Assembly: GCA_050996405.1 (NCBI GenBank)
Contig: JBPCRW010000055.1
Span: 1-18,268 of the forward strand
DNA length: 18,268 nt
Direction of reading: 5' to 3'
Source of the DNA: JBPCRW01 sp050996405
Lineage (GTDB): Bacteria > Acidobacteriota > Blastocatellia > Pyrinomonadales > Pyrinomonadaceae
Part shown: piece after piece, positions 1-6,061 of the stretch
Position numbering within the stretch: the first letter of the stretch is position 1
Layout of the letters: every line of letters begins with the position of its first letter
Made by a program: the position numbers and the translations under genes
The notes under the pieces: generated by a model
The model's database searches: none
What the model was told of the DNA's origin: nothing
What the model saw: only the letters and a program-made list of their open reading frames with translations

Positions 1-4
1 GTAT

Positions 5-37
5 CTTATCATTTATCGCCCGTCGCTTGTCACTTTT
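5..37. repeat. Degenerate heptanucleotide repeat before lepA
   Basis: Four adjacent 7-mers can be read as CTTATCA, TTTATCG, CCCGTCG and CTTGTCA (5-32). They share a YTTATCR-like pattern and end just upstream of the lepA start codon. Other heptamer tracts with different units occur at 7078, 7622 and 15674, so this looks like one instance of a habit of this genome. The left end is cut by the window edge, so the full copy number is unknown. Confidence 0.45.
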
Positions 38-44
38 AAGATTT

Positions 45-1847
45 ATGAACCCAGAAAGAATCAGAAATTTTTCCATCATCGCGCATATCGACCACGGCAA
101 ATCCACGCTTGCCGATAGAATTTTGCAATTAACCGGCGCGGTTTCCGAACGCGATATGGAAGACCAGCATTTAGACGATATGGATTTGGAACGCGAGCGC
201 GGCATTACGATTAAAGCGCACGCCGTTCGTTTAGATTACAAAGCGAAAGACGGAAAAGATTACGTTTTGAATTTGATTGATACGCCCGGTCACGTCGATT
301 TTTCTTACGAAGTTTCTCGTAGTTTATCGGCGTGCGAAGGCGCGCTGCTCGTCGTTGACGCTTCGCAGGGCGTTGAAGCGCAAACGCTGGCGAATACTTA
401 TCTCGCGCTCGAAAACGACCTCGAACTGATTCCCGTTCTCAACAAAATTGATTTGCCGAGTGCCGAACCCGAACGCATCAAAGAACAAATCGAAAATATT
501 ATCGGCTTGGATACGGCGCACGCCGTGCTTGCTTCGGCGAAAACCGGCGTTGGCATCGAAGATATTTTAGAGGAAATTATCAAACGTGTTCCCGCCCCGC
601 TTGGCGACCCCGACAAGCCGCTTAAAGCTCTGATTTTCGACAGTTGGTATGATTCGTATCGCGGCGTAATTGTTTTATTTCGCATTATCGAAGGCACGAT
701 AAAAAAAGGCACGAAAATTAAATTTTTCAATACGGGACGCGAATATTTAGTCGAAACTTTAGGTGTCAATCGCCCGCGCCCGACTCCGATTGATACTTTG
801 AGCGTCGGCGAAGTCGGATTTTTAACGGCTTCGATAAAAACCGTCGCGGACGTGCAAATCGGCGACACGATAACCGAAGCGGCGCGTCCGGTTGACAAAC
901 CTTTTCCGGGCTTTCAGGAAGTCAAACCGATGGTTTTCGCCGGGCTTTATCCGACCGACAACGCGCAATACGAAGAACTGCGCGACGCGATGGATAAATT
1001 AAGATTAAACGACGCTTCGTTTTTCTACGAGCCGGAATCTTCGACCGCGCTTGGCTTCGGTTTTCGCTGCGGATTTTTGGGGCTTCTGCATATGGAAATT
1101 ATTCAGGAAAGATTAGAACGCGAATTTAATCTCGATTTGATTACGACCGCGCCCGGCGTTCGTTACCGCGTGACGACGACCGACGGCGCGGTTACGGAAG
1201 TTGACAGCCCATCGAAAATGCCCGATACGGGGCGCATCACGAAAATCGAAGAACCGTTTATCGAAGCGACGATTTTAACCAATGACACTTTTTTAGGCGG
1301 AATTCTGCCGCTGCTTGACGAGAAACGCGGCGTTCAGAAAAAGTTTGAATACGTCACCGACAACCGCGTAATGCTTGTTTATGAATTGCCTTTAAATGAA
1401 ATCGTTTTGGATTTTTACGATCGTCTAAAATCGGTTTCCAAAGGCTACGCATCGCTCGATTATCATTTTTCCGATTACAAGGAAAGCGATTTGGTAAAAC
1501 TCGATATTTTGGTTTCGGGCGAACAGGTTGACGCGCTCGCTTTGATTTTACATCGCGCCACTTCCGCCGCGAAAGGCAGAGCCGTGACCGCGAAAATGAA
1601 GGAACTCATTCCGCGCCAGCTTTTTGAAGTGGCGATTCAAGCCGCCATCGGCAACAAAGTTATTGCGCGGGAAACCGTCAAAGCGATGGGCAAAAACGTC
1701 ATCGCCAAATGCTACGGCGGCGACATTTCGCGCAAACGAAAACTTTTGGAAAAACAAAAAGAAGGCAAAAAACGAATGAAAAAAGTCGGGCGCGTCGAAA
1801 TTCCGCAGGAAGCATTTTTAGCAGTTTTGAAGGTTAATGAAAGTTAA
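45..1847 (+). CDS. lepA: Elongation factor 4 (LepA), ribosome-associated GTPase
   Basis: LepA/EF4 is a cytoplasmic translational GTPase that binds ribosomes and can back-translocate them. From the ATG at 45 the product is 600 residues, the usual family length. The G-domain motifs are visible: AHIDHGKS at residues 13-20, the switch I GIT at 53-55, DTPGH at 79-83 and NKID at 133-136. The EF-G-like domains and the LepA-specific C-terminal domain follow, ending in a basic stretch (SRKRKLLEKQKEGKKR). A TTG at 27 would add six residues encoded by a heptamer repeat; I prefer 45 because homologs begin a few residues before IRNFSIIAHIDHGKST. There is no strong Shine-Dalgarno sequence. The stop is followed after 2 nt by the next start codon, so the toxin gene downstream is probably cotranscribed. 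Confidence 0.97.
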   Translation: MNPERIRNFSIIAHIDHGKSTLADRILQLTGAVSERDMEDQHLDDMDLERERGITIKAHAVRLDYKAKDGKDYVLNLIDTPGHVDFSYEVSRSLSACEGALLVVDASQGVEAQTLANTYLALENDLELIPVLNKIDLPSAEPERIKEQIENIIGLDTAHAVLASAKTGVGIEDILEEIIKRVPAPLGDPDKPLKALIFDSWYDSYRGVIVLFRIIEGTIKKGTKIKFFNTGREYLVETLGVNRPRPTPIDTLSVGEVGFLTASIKTVADVQIGDTITEAARPVDKPFPGFQEVKPMVFAGLYPTDNAQYEELRDAMDKLRLNDASFFYEPESSTALGFGFRCGFLGLLHMEIIQERLEREFNLDLITTAPGVRYRVTTTDGAVTEVDSPSKMPDTGRITKIEEPFIEATILTNDTFLGGILPLLDEKRGVQKKFEYVTDNRVMLVYELPLNEIVLDFYDRLKSVSKGYASLDYHFSDYKESDLVKLDILVSGEQVDALALILHRATSAAKGRAVTAKMKELIPRQLFEVAIQAAIGNKVIARETVKAMGKNVIAKCYGGDISRKRKLLEKQKEGKKRMKKVGRVEIPQEAFLAVLKVNES

Positions 1848-1849
1848 AA

Positions 1850-2116
1850 ATGGATTGGTCAAAGTTTGAACCGACGGATTTTGAATACGATTTTGAAACG
1901 GACGAATTATTCGCTCATCGCATTAATTTCAAAGAAGGAATTAATTTCAAAGAAGCAGTTGAATGTTTTTACAACGATTTTGAAATTCGTCGAAACAAAT
2001 CTTTCAAAGACCGTTTTCAGTTAATCGGCGAAACTTTCGGAGGCAGGCGATTGAAAATAATTTTTCAATTGAAAACGAATCGCACTGTGCGGATAATTAC
2101 AGGTTGGGACTTATGA
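1850..2116 (+). CDS. BrnT-like toxin of a type II toxin-antitoxin module
   Basis: This 88-residue protein has the layout of small BrnT-like RelE-fold ribonuclease toxins. It opens with an acidic/aromatic segment (FEYDFETDE), continues with an INFKEA..CF helix like the HGVSFEEA..VF of BrnT, then a DRFQLIGET strand and an RRLKIIFQLK..RTVRIITG strand pair. It stops right after ITGWDL, where canonical BrnT proteins carry a further helix with basic residues, so it may be short at the C-terminus. A perfect 16-nt direct repeat (1922-1937 and 1940-1955) duplicates six residues in frame (INFKEG/INFKEA). The gene starts 2 nt after lepA and overlaps the next gene by ATGA, so coupled translation with the antitoxin is expected. 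The toxin assignment is from pattern recognition of the family, not a search. Confidence 0.65.
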   Translation: MDWSKFEPTDFEYDFETDELFAHRINFKEGINFKEAVECFYNDFEIRRNKSFKDRFQLIGETFGGRRLKIIFQLKTNRTVRIITGWDL

Positions 2117-2439
2117 ATAAAAAACTTTCCGAAAAAGAAATTGACGCGCTTGTCATTACTCAAACTGACAACGAAGACGCTTGGGGAAAAACAATTTTCG
2201 TCAACCGAAAGAAAATGTTTTCTCTTGCGCCGCCGATAAGTGTTGATAAAAAAATTTTGAGCGGAACGCCGGTCTTTGTCGGAACGCGCGTTCCTGTTTC
2301 GGCTTTGCTTGATAATTTGGAAGTCGGCGTTTCGCTTGATGAGTTTCTCGAAAATTTTCCGACTGTCAAACGCGAGCAAGCCGTCCAAGTTTTAGAGTAT
2401 TTCAAGCGGGCTTTGGATGAAATTAAAAAAGCTGCCTAA
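2113..2439 (+). CDS. DUF433-domain antitoxin with a BrnA/RHH-partner-like N-terminus
   Basis: From the ATG at 2113 the product is 108 residues. I prefer this start to the TTG at 2104 because it gives the classic 4-nt ATGA overlap with the toxin stop. Residues 42-104 match DUF433: ISVDKKILSGTPVF.GTRVPVSALLDNLE, then SLDEFLENFPTVKREQAVQVLEY. DUF433 proteins are small winged-helix-like antitoxins that usually accompany DUF5615 PIN-like toxins. The first 34 residues (KKLSEKEIDALV...DNEDAWGKTIFV) instead resemble the leader of ribbon-helix-helix partners of BrnT-like toxins. The protein therefore looks like a chimera joining the tail of one antitoxin class to the DNA-binding domain of another. A decayed DUF5615 gene follows immediately. 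It would be expected to neutralise the upstream toxin and repress the operon. Confidence 0.75.
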   Translation: MNKKLSEKEIDALVITQTDNEDAWGKTIFVNRKKMFSLAPPISVDKKILSGTPVFVGTRVPVSALLDNLEVGVSLDEFLENFPTVKREQAVQVLEYFKRALDEIKKAA

Positions 2440-2546
2440 AAATCATCGTTGACGAACGCATTCCGCGTATTTTCAAAAGCATTTGTCCAAACGTTAAATT
2501 AAAATCGTGCGGGAAATGATTTGGGCGGACATGGAAAATGGTTAAT
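2436..2546 (+). pseudogene. Frameshifted remnant of a DUF5615 (PIN-like) toxin gene
   Basis: Directly after the DUF433 stop, the frame beginning at 2439 reads KIIVDERIPRIFKS and on to KLKSCG at 2513, where a TGA occurs (2517). Moving to the frame starting at 2513, the text continues EMIWADMENG, then a TAA at 2543. DUF5615 proteins begin K-I-L-x-D-E-x-x-P-R and carry an EMGWA...NG motif about 25-30 residues later, so both halves fall where expected once a single frameshift is allowed. The start codon position holds CTA (2436-2438) rather than ATG, and the remaining two thirds of the gene is absent. DUF433-DUF5615 is a known toxin-antitoxin pairing, which makes the neighbourhood coherent. This is a reading by eye; a profile search would settle it. 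Confidence 0.6.
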
Positions 2547-2567
2547 TTGAAAATCAACGAAAGTTAA
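2547..2567 (+). repeat. Imperfect copy of the lepA 3' end
   Basis: These 21 nt read L-K-I-N-E-S-stop and match the last seven codons of lepA (1827-1847, L-K-V-N-E-S-stop) at 17 of 21 positions. Two of the four mismatches are silent and two fall in one Val/Ile codon. The copy lies at the far edge of the TA module, immediately before the 3' end of the convergent dioxygenase gene. Confidence 0.45.
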
Positions 2568-2570
2568 ATT

Positions 2571-3356
2571 TTATTCGATTTCCAACTGCGTTCGCGCGTC
2601 CCAGAATTCTGGGAAAAATCTTTTGACCAGAGTTTTTTGTAAGTAACCGACTCCTTCCGAACCGCCCGTTCCCATTTTTCCGCCGACCGTGCGTTCGACC
2701 ATTTTGATATGATGATAACGCCATTTTGAAACGAGTTCGTCGTGTTCGAGCAAGGCTTCTTCGAGTTCAAATTCTTCGGCGAATTTTTCGATTTCCTTGA
2801 TAATTTTGACGGTTGACGCAACTCGCTGCTCGTAAGTTTCCATTAAAAATCCGCGTTCTTTGAGCAAATCGAAAAACGCATCATGCAGAGTTTCGCCACT
2901 GAATCGCGCGTTTAATCTTTCGACGGCAAACTCGTCGTCTTCAAAAAATTTCATTAAATTTTCATCCTTCAAGCCCGACACGAATTCGATTTCACGAAAC
3001 TGCGTGGATTGAAAACCGCTCGCCGGTTTCAGTTCGTCGCGGAACAATAAAAAATCGTGCGGAGTCATCGTTTCCAAAACCTGAAACTGCGCGATGAGAA
3101 TTTTTTCGATTTCGCAAATGCGCCGCAGATTTCGCGCGGCTCGCACCAAACGCCGCTCTTTAATATAAACGAGTGTCTCGTCGAGTTCGTGCAGAATTTG
3201 CTTGAACCACAGTTCAAAAGTTTGATGAATGATGATAAACAGCAATTCGTCGTGCTGCGCGGGCAAAGTCAATTGCGCCTGCAACTCAATCAGTTCGCGG
3301 ATTTTGAGATATTTGTTATATGAAAGCGGTGCTTTGCCGCCGTAATTTTCCGGCAT
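2571..3356 (-). CDS. kynA: Tryptophan 2,3-dioxygenase
   Basis: The cytoplasmic heme enzyme opens the indole ring of L-tryptophan with O2 to give N-formylkynurenine, the first step of the kynurenine route. The 261-residue product shows the family signatures in order: QHDELLFIIIHQ..ELWFKQ at 34-53 (H35 aligns with the distal active-site His), the substrate-contact segment PASGFQS.QFRE, and WRYHHIKMVERTVG.K.GTGGSEGVGYL at 212-239, in which H216 should be the axial heme ligand. The C-terminus FFPEFWDARTQL also fits. It is slightly shorter than many bacterial homologs but complete. It stands alone on the minus strand, convergent with the TA remnant, with no kynurenine formamidase or kynureninase beside it, so the rest of the pathway must be elsewhere. 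No strong Shine-Dalgarno sequence is seen; a TATAAA at 3372-3377 lies 15 nt upstream of the start. Confidence 0.95.
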   Translation of the reverse strand: MPENYGGKAPLSYNKYLKIRELIELQAQLTLPAQHDELLFIIIHQTFELWFKQILHELDETLVYIKERRLVRAARNLRRICEIEKILIAQFQVLETMTPHDFLLFRDELKPASGFQSTQFREIEFVSGLKDENLMKFFEDDEFAVERLNARFSGETLHDAFFDLLKERGFLMETYEQRVASTVKIIKEIEKFAEEFELEEALLEHDELVSKWRYHHIKMVERTVGGKMGTGGSEGVGYLQKTLVKRFFPEFWDARTQLEIE

Positions 3357-3500
3357 ATTTTTGCTTTTCAGTTTATAAAATTATGATTTCGAGATTTGGT
3401 CAGCATTAAAATTTTCCCGTCAAATCAATAAATTTATCTTCAATCACAAAATATTTTCTGTCAATTTTACCGCAAAAAGCGAAAAACTTTAAAAACTCTC
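3357..3500. other. Intergenic region upstream of the dioxygenase
   Basis: AT-rich spacer between the dioxygenase start and the cold-shock promoter. On the minus strand there are possible -10 elements, TATAAA (3377-3372) and CATAAT (3385-3380), and a TGTCAA (3459-3464, TTGACA read in reverse), but none makes a well-spaced promoter pair. No open reading frame or clear repeat was seen here. Confidence 0.4.
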
Positions 3501-3529
3501 TTGACACGCAACCTGTTTTCAGCTAAATT
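3501..3529 (+). promoter_or_regulatory. Sigma70-type promoter of the cold-shock leader
   Basis: A perfect TTGACA (3501-3506) is followed after 17 nt by TAAATT (3524-3529, four of six matches to TATAAT). This predicts transcription start near 3536, which would give the cold-shock gene a 5' leader of about 265 nt. Long leaders are typical of cspA-type genes. Confidence 0.65.
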
Positions 3530-3571
3530 TTGCGTCGTTCTGTAACAAAAACAACACATCAGAATTAAACA

Positions 3572-3612
3572 AAAATCTTGCAGTTTAAGATTTTCTTTTC
3601 GTAAGAAGAAAA
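3572..3612 (+). promoter_or_regulatory. Two mutually exclusive leader hairpins
   Basis: Hairpin A pairs AAAATCTT (3572-3579) with AAGATTTT (3587-3594) around a 7-nt loop. Hairpin B pairs TTTTCTT (3591-3597) with AAGAAAA (3606-3612). They share 3591-3594, so only one can form at a time. Both are AT-rich and would be sensitive to temperature. This fits the RNA-thermosensor behaviour known for cold-shock leaders, but any such role here is inference. Confidence 0.4.
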
Positions 3613-3631
3613 TGAGTCGTATTACATTTCC

Positions 3632-3691
3632 GCCGGTCTGCGCTTCAAAAGCTGAGTTTCAGCTTCAGTTTGCGCGCCGGCTTTTATTTTT
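3632..3691 (+). terminator. Terminator- or attenuator-like hairpin in the cold-shock leader
   Basis: An interrupted stem is formed by GCCGG (3632-3636) with CCGGC (3677-3681), GCGC (3640-3643) with GCGC (3672-3675), and an inner 7-bp hairpin AAGCTGA/TCAGCTT (3649-3655/3659-3665) closing a 3-nt loop. A T-rich run, TTTTATTTTT, follows at 3682-3691. This is the shape of an intrinsic terminator, yet it lies inside the predicted leader about 110 nt before the cold-shock start codon. It could end a short RNA of about 155 nt or act as an attenuator. Confidence 0.45.
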
Positions 3692-3799
3692 GCCCGTCTG
3701 ACGTTTTCGCTGACGCTCGCGCGGCAAGTTTTTCAACCGGACATTTTTTCAAATGTTCAAAATTTAAATTCACTGAAGTTTGTAGGAGGAATTAAGAGA

Positions 3800-4009
3800 A
3801 TGTCAAAAGTTAAAGGTCAGGTCAAATGGTTTAATAACGCGAAGGGCTACGGTTTTATCGAGCAGCCCGGCGAGCAGGATATTTTCGTGCATTACAGCGC
3901 GATTCAGGGCGATGGTTATAAAACTCTCGTGCAGGGACAGGACGTTGAGTTTGAAGTCACCAACGGACCGAAAGGACCGCAGGCGGAAAACGTTTCGCGC
4001 GTCGGCTGA
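3800..4009 (+). CDS. CspA-family cold-shock protein
   Basis: A small single-stranded nucleic-acid-binding protein of 69 residues, the normal length for the family. It folds as one five-stranded OB domain and acts as an RNA chaperone in the cytoplasm. The RNP1 motif KGYGFIE is at residues 15-21 and RNP2 DIFVHY at 27-32, with the usual WF pair at 10-11 and the loop SAIQGDGYKTLVQGQDVEFEV. Y32 replaces the more common His/Phe. A very strong Shine-Dalgarno sequence, AGGAGG (3784-3789), sits 10 nt before the ATG. The gene is monocistronic: it has its own promoter and long structured leader upstream and a terminator 70 nt downstream. Which paralog it is (cspA, cspB and so on) cannot be told from sequence alone. 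Confidence 0.97.
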   Translation: MSKVKGQVKWFNNAKGYGFIEQPGEQDIFVHYSAIQGDGYKTLVQGQDVEFEVTNGPKGPQAENVSRVG

Positions 4010-4077
4010 AGCGTCCGAATTAAATCAACTTGACCGCTTGAGGGATTTTTAGACAAAAGCCGGAAAGCGCACAAAAT

Positions 4078-4112
4078 AAAAACGACTCATTAAAAGGTCG
4101 TTTTTTTATTTT
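4078..4112 (+). terminator. Rho-independent terminator of the cold-shock gene
   Basis: A 9-bp stem, AAAAACGAC (4078-4086) with GTCGTTTTT (4097-4105), closes a 10-nt loop. The T-tract runs on through 4107, then A and five more T. Its position, 69 nt after the cold-shock stop codon, fits the end of that transcript. Confidence 0.85.
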
Positions 4113-4114
4113 TA

Positions 4115-4211
4115 AATAGGACGCGGATGAACACGGATAAAGCGAATTCGCGCAGATTTTTAAGATAATCCGCGTGGAATCTGCCTAATCCGCGTTCATC
4201 CGCGTCCTATT
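4115..4211. repeat. Palindromic intergenic repeat
   Basis: The left arm starting AATAGGACGCGGATGAAC (4115-4132) is repeated in reverse complement at the right end (4194-4211). Pairing extends a further 6 nt with one mismatch at the start of the extension. Inside, GCAGATT (4153-4159) pairs with AATCTGC (4178-4184), so the whole 97 nt can fold as one long hairpin. The sequence is built from variations of a 9-nt-like unit around ATCCGCGT. It lies between the cold-shock terminator and the 3' end of the minus-strand gene at 4219, and could also serve as a terminator for that gene. Confidence 0.7.
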
Positions 4212-4218
4212 CTTTTTT

Positions 4219-4524
4219 CTAAAATGAGATTTCGCCGCGCGCTTTCAAATTTCTGCGCCACAATTCGCGCAAGGAAGTGTAGCGGGCGACGAGCGAGTTG
4301 AACTGGTAACGCTGGACATAAGTTAAATTTCTATCGTCGGCGATGCGTTTGACGGCGGCTTCGACGCGACCTCGCGCTTCGTGCGGGGCGCGTTTCAAAC
4401 CGCCGACGAAAAAAATTCCATAATCGATTTTCAGTTTGCGAATGTCTTCTTCGAGCCGCGCAAGCTGCTGGTCAACGGTCACAATGTCTTCACGTCCAAT
4501 ATTTTTATTATTTGCGATTGCCAT
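4219..4524 (-). CDS. Small charged protein, possibly MXAN_5187 C-terminal-domain-like
   Basis: I choose the Met at 4524 (MAIANNKN), giving 101 residues. The upstream Met at 4566 would add 14 residues (MQSFICKIKQRANR) that look like untranslated leader. A weak AGGG lies about 9 nt before the chosen start. The protein is soluble and highly charged, with no signal peptide or membrane segment. A predicted coiled-coil opening (VDQQLARLEEDIRKLKIDYGIFF) is followed by GG.KRAPHEARGRVEAAVKRIAD and a conserved-looking block YVQRYQFNSLVARYTSLRELWRRNLKARGE. This pattern recalls the domain annotated as MXAN_5187 C-terminal in myxobacteria and acidobacteria, whose function is not known. It is divergent from selA. 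Function should be treated as unknown. Confidence 0.7.
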   Translation of the reverse strand: MAIANNKNIGREDIVTVDQQLARLEEDIRKLKIDYGIFFVGGLKRAPHEARGRVEAAVKRIADDRNLTYVQRYQFNSLVARYTSLRELWRRNLKARGEISF

Positions 4525-4618
4525 TCGATTTGCCCTTTGTTTAATTTTGCAAATAAAACTTTGCAATTAAATTAAACGACGAAAGACGCGCATTTTCCGC
4601 GTTTTCGGATTTTCCGGT

Positions 4619-4633
4619 TAGAATGAATTTATG
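4619..4633 (+). promoter_or_regulatory. Possible -10 element giving a leaderless selA transcript
   Basis: TAGAAT (4619-4624, five of six matches to TATAAT) ends 6 nt before the selA ATG at 4631, and no Shine-Dalgarno sequence precedes the ATG. Transcription starting 7 nt after the hexamer would begin on the start codon itself. No convincing -35 element was found. Confidence 0.35.
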
Positions 4634-6061
4634 AAAATCCTAGAAACGCCAAACTCCGCGCAAATTTTAAAACAAATTCCTTCCGTTGACGCTGTTCTGC
4701 AAACCGAGACCGCGCAAAAAATTCTTATTGAAACAGGCGCGAAACATTTAACGGTTTTGGCGCGCGGCGCGATTGATTATCTGCGGCGGGATTTACAGAA
4801 AAAAATTTCAAACGGCGAAAGTTTAGATTATTCACGCGAAGATTTACTGCGCGAAGCCGAAAAAAATTTGCGCGATTCGCGGCAAGACGAACGGCAAACG
4901 CGACTGCAAAAAGTTATCAACGCGACGGGCGTTATCGTTCATACCAATCTCGGACGCGCGCCTTTGTCGGAAAACGCGCGGCGGGCAGTTGCGGAATCGG
5001 CAGCGGGTTATTGCAATCTCGAATACGATTTATCAAACGGCAAGCGCGGGCGGCGCGGCGAGTTTGCCGAAAAACTTTTAGCGGAATTGACCGGCGCGGA
5101 AAGCGCGTTAATCGTCAACAACTGCGCGGCGGCGGCGTTTTTAGTTCTAACGGTTTTCGCACGCGGCGGCGAAGCTGTAATTTCGCGCGGCGAACTGGTC
5201 GAAATCGGCGGCGATTTTCGCGTTCCCGACGTTTTGGAACAATCCGGCGCGACTTTAAAAGAAGTCGGCACGACCAACCGCACGCGAATTTCCGATTATA
5301 AAAAAGCGATAAACGAAAATACAAAAATAATTGTGCGCGTTCACCCGTCAAATTATCGCATTGTCGGTTTTACAGCCGCGCCAAGTTTGACGGAACTCGC
5401 AGAACTCGCGCGCAGAAATAATTTAATTTTTTACGAAGATGCCGGTTCGGGCGCGATGTTTGATTTGTCGAAATATGGTTTGACGGACGAACCCGTAATT
5501 TCCGATTCGATAAAAGCGGGCGCGGATGTCGTCACCTTCAGCGGCGATAAACTTTTGGGCGGGGCGCAGTCCGGTTTGATTGTGGGGCGAAATGAAGTTA
5601 TCGAAAACTTAAGAAAACATCCGCTTTACCGTGCCTTGCGGGTTGATAAATTGATTTACGCCGTGCTCGAATCGACGCTCGAATCTTTTCGCCGTGAAAC
5701 CGCTTTGCGGGAAATTCCGGTTCTCGAAATGCTTTCGCAAACCGAAGAAGAAATCGAAAAACGGACGCGAAATTTCGCGCGAAGATTAAATAAAACGCTC
5801 GGCGAAAATCCCGATTTGCAGATTGAAATCATCAACGGAAATTCAGTTGTCGGCGGCGGTTCCGCGCCGTTGGTTCAGCCTGCGACAACGCTCCTCGCGC
5901 TGAAACATAAAACGCTGTCAACGGAAATTTTGGAAGAAGCGTTGCGACATTCAAACCCGCCCGTGATTGCGCGAATTTTGGAAGATAAAGTTTTACTCGA
6001 TTTGCGAACGATTTCTAAAACCGATGAAGCCACACTTTTGAAAGTTTTATCGTCAATTTAA
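4631..6061 (+). CDS. selA: L-seryl-tRNA(Sec) selenium transferase
   Basis: SelA is a PLP enzyme that converts Ser-tRNA(Sec) to Sec-tRNA(Sec) using selenophosphate, in a large homodecameric ring. The product is 476 residues, the usual size. Visible features are an N-terminal helical tRNA-binding part with SVDAVLQTE; the strongly conserved VINATGVIVHTNLGRAPLS block near residue 100; an RRG.FAEKLLAELTGAE.ALIVNNCAAA segment; EDAGSGAM near 275; and SGDKLLGGAQSGLIVG, where K307 is the expected Schiff-base lysine. RKHPLYRALRVDK follows. Its presence predicts a selenocysteine system (selB, selD, tRNA-Sec and at least one selenoprotein), none of which is visible here. It overlaps the convergent MBL gene by 4 nt at their stop codons. 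Confidence 0.97.
   Translation: MKILETPNSAQILKQIPSVDAVLQTETAQKILIETGAKHLTVLARGAIDYLRRDLQKKISNGESLDYSREDLLREAEKNLRDSRQDERQTRLQKVINATGVIVHTNLGRAPLSENARRAVAESAAGYCNLEYDLSNGKRGRRGEFAEKLLAELTGAESALIVNNCAAAAFLVLTVFARGGEAVISRGELVEIGGDFRVPDVLEQSGATLKEVGTTNRTRISDYKKAINENTKIIVRVHPSNYRIVGFTAAPSLTELAELARRNNLIFYEDAGSGAMFDLSKYGLTDEPVISDSIKAGADVVTFSGDKLLGGAQSGLIVGRNEVIENLRKHPLYRALRVDKLIYAVLESTLESFRRETALREIPVLEMLSQTEEEIEKRTRNFARRLNKTLGENPDLQIEIINGNSVVGGGSAPLVQPATTLLALKHKTLSTEILEEALRHSNPPVIARILEDKVLLDLRTISKTDEATLLKVLSSI

Noticed and set aside
27..44. TTG start that would extend LepA by six residues
   Set aside because: The extension is encoded by the heptamer repeat, and LepA proteins begin a few residues before IRNFSIIAHID; the ATG at 45 fits.
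398..898. 166-residue minus-strand ORF opposite lepA
   Set aside because: It is antisense to strongly conserved lepA codons, serine/isoleucine-rich as expected for a shadow, and has no start signals.
2065..2405. Minus-strand ORFs across the DUF433 gene
   Set aside because: Their composition is explained by the plus-strand coding frame; no recognisable domain or ribosome binding site.
2436..2546. Functional DUF5615 toxin gene
   Set aside because: No start codon, one frameshift, two stop codons and most of the domain missing; treated as a remnant.
4381..4575. Plus-strand ORF opposite the small MXAN_5187-like gene
   Set aside because: The minus-strand frame has a plausible start and a conserved-looking C-terminal block; the plus-strand product has neither.
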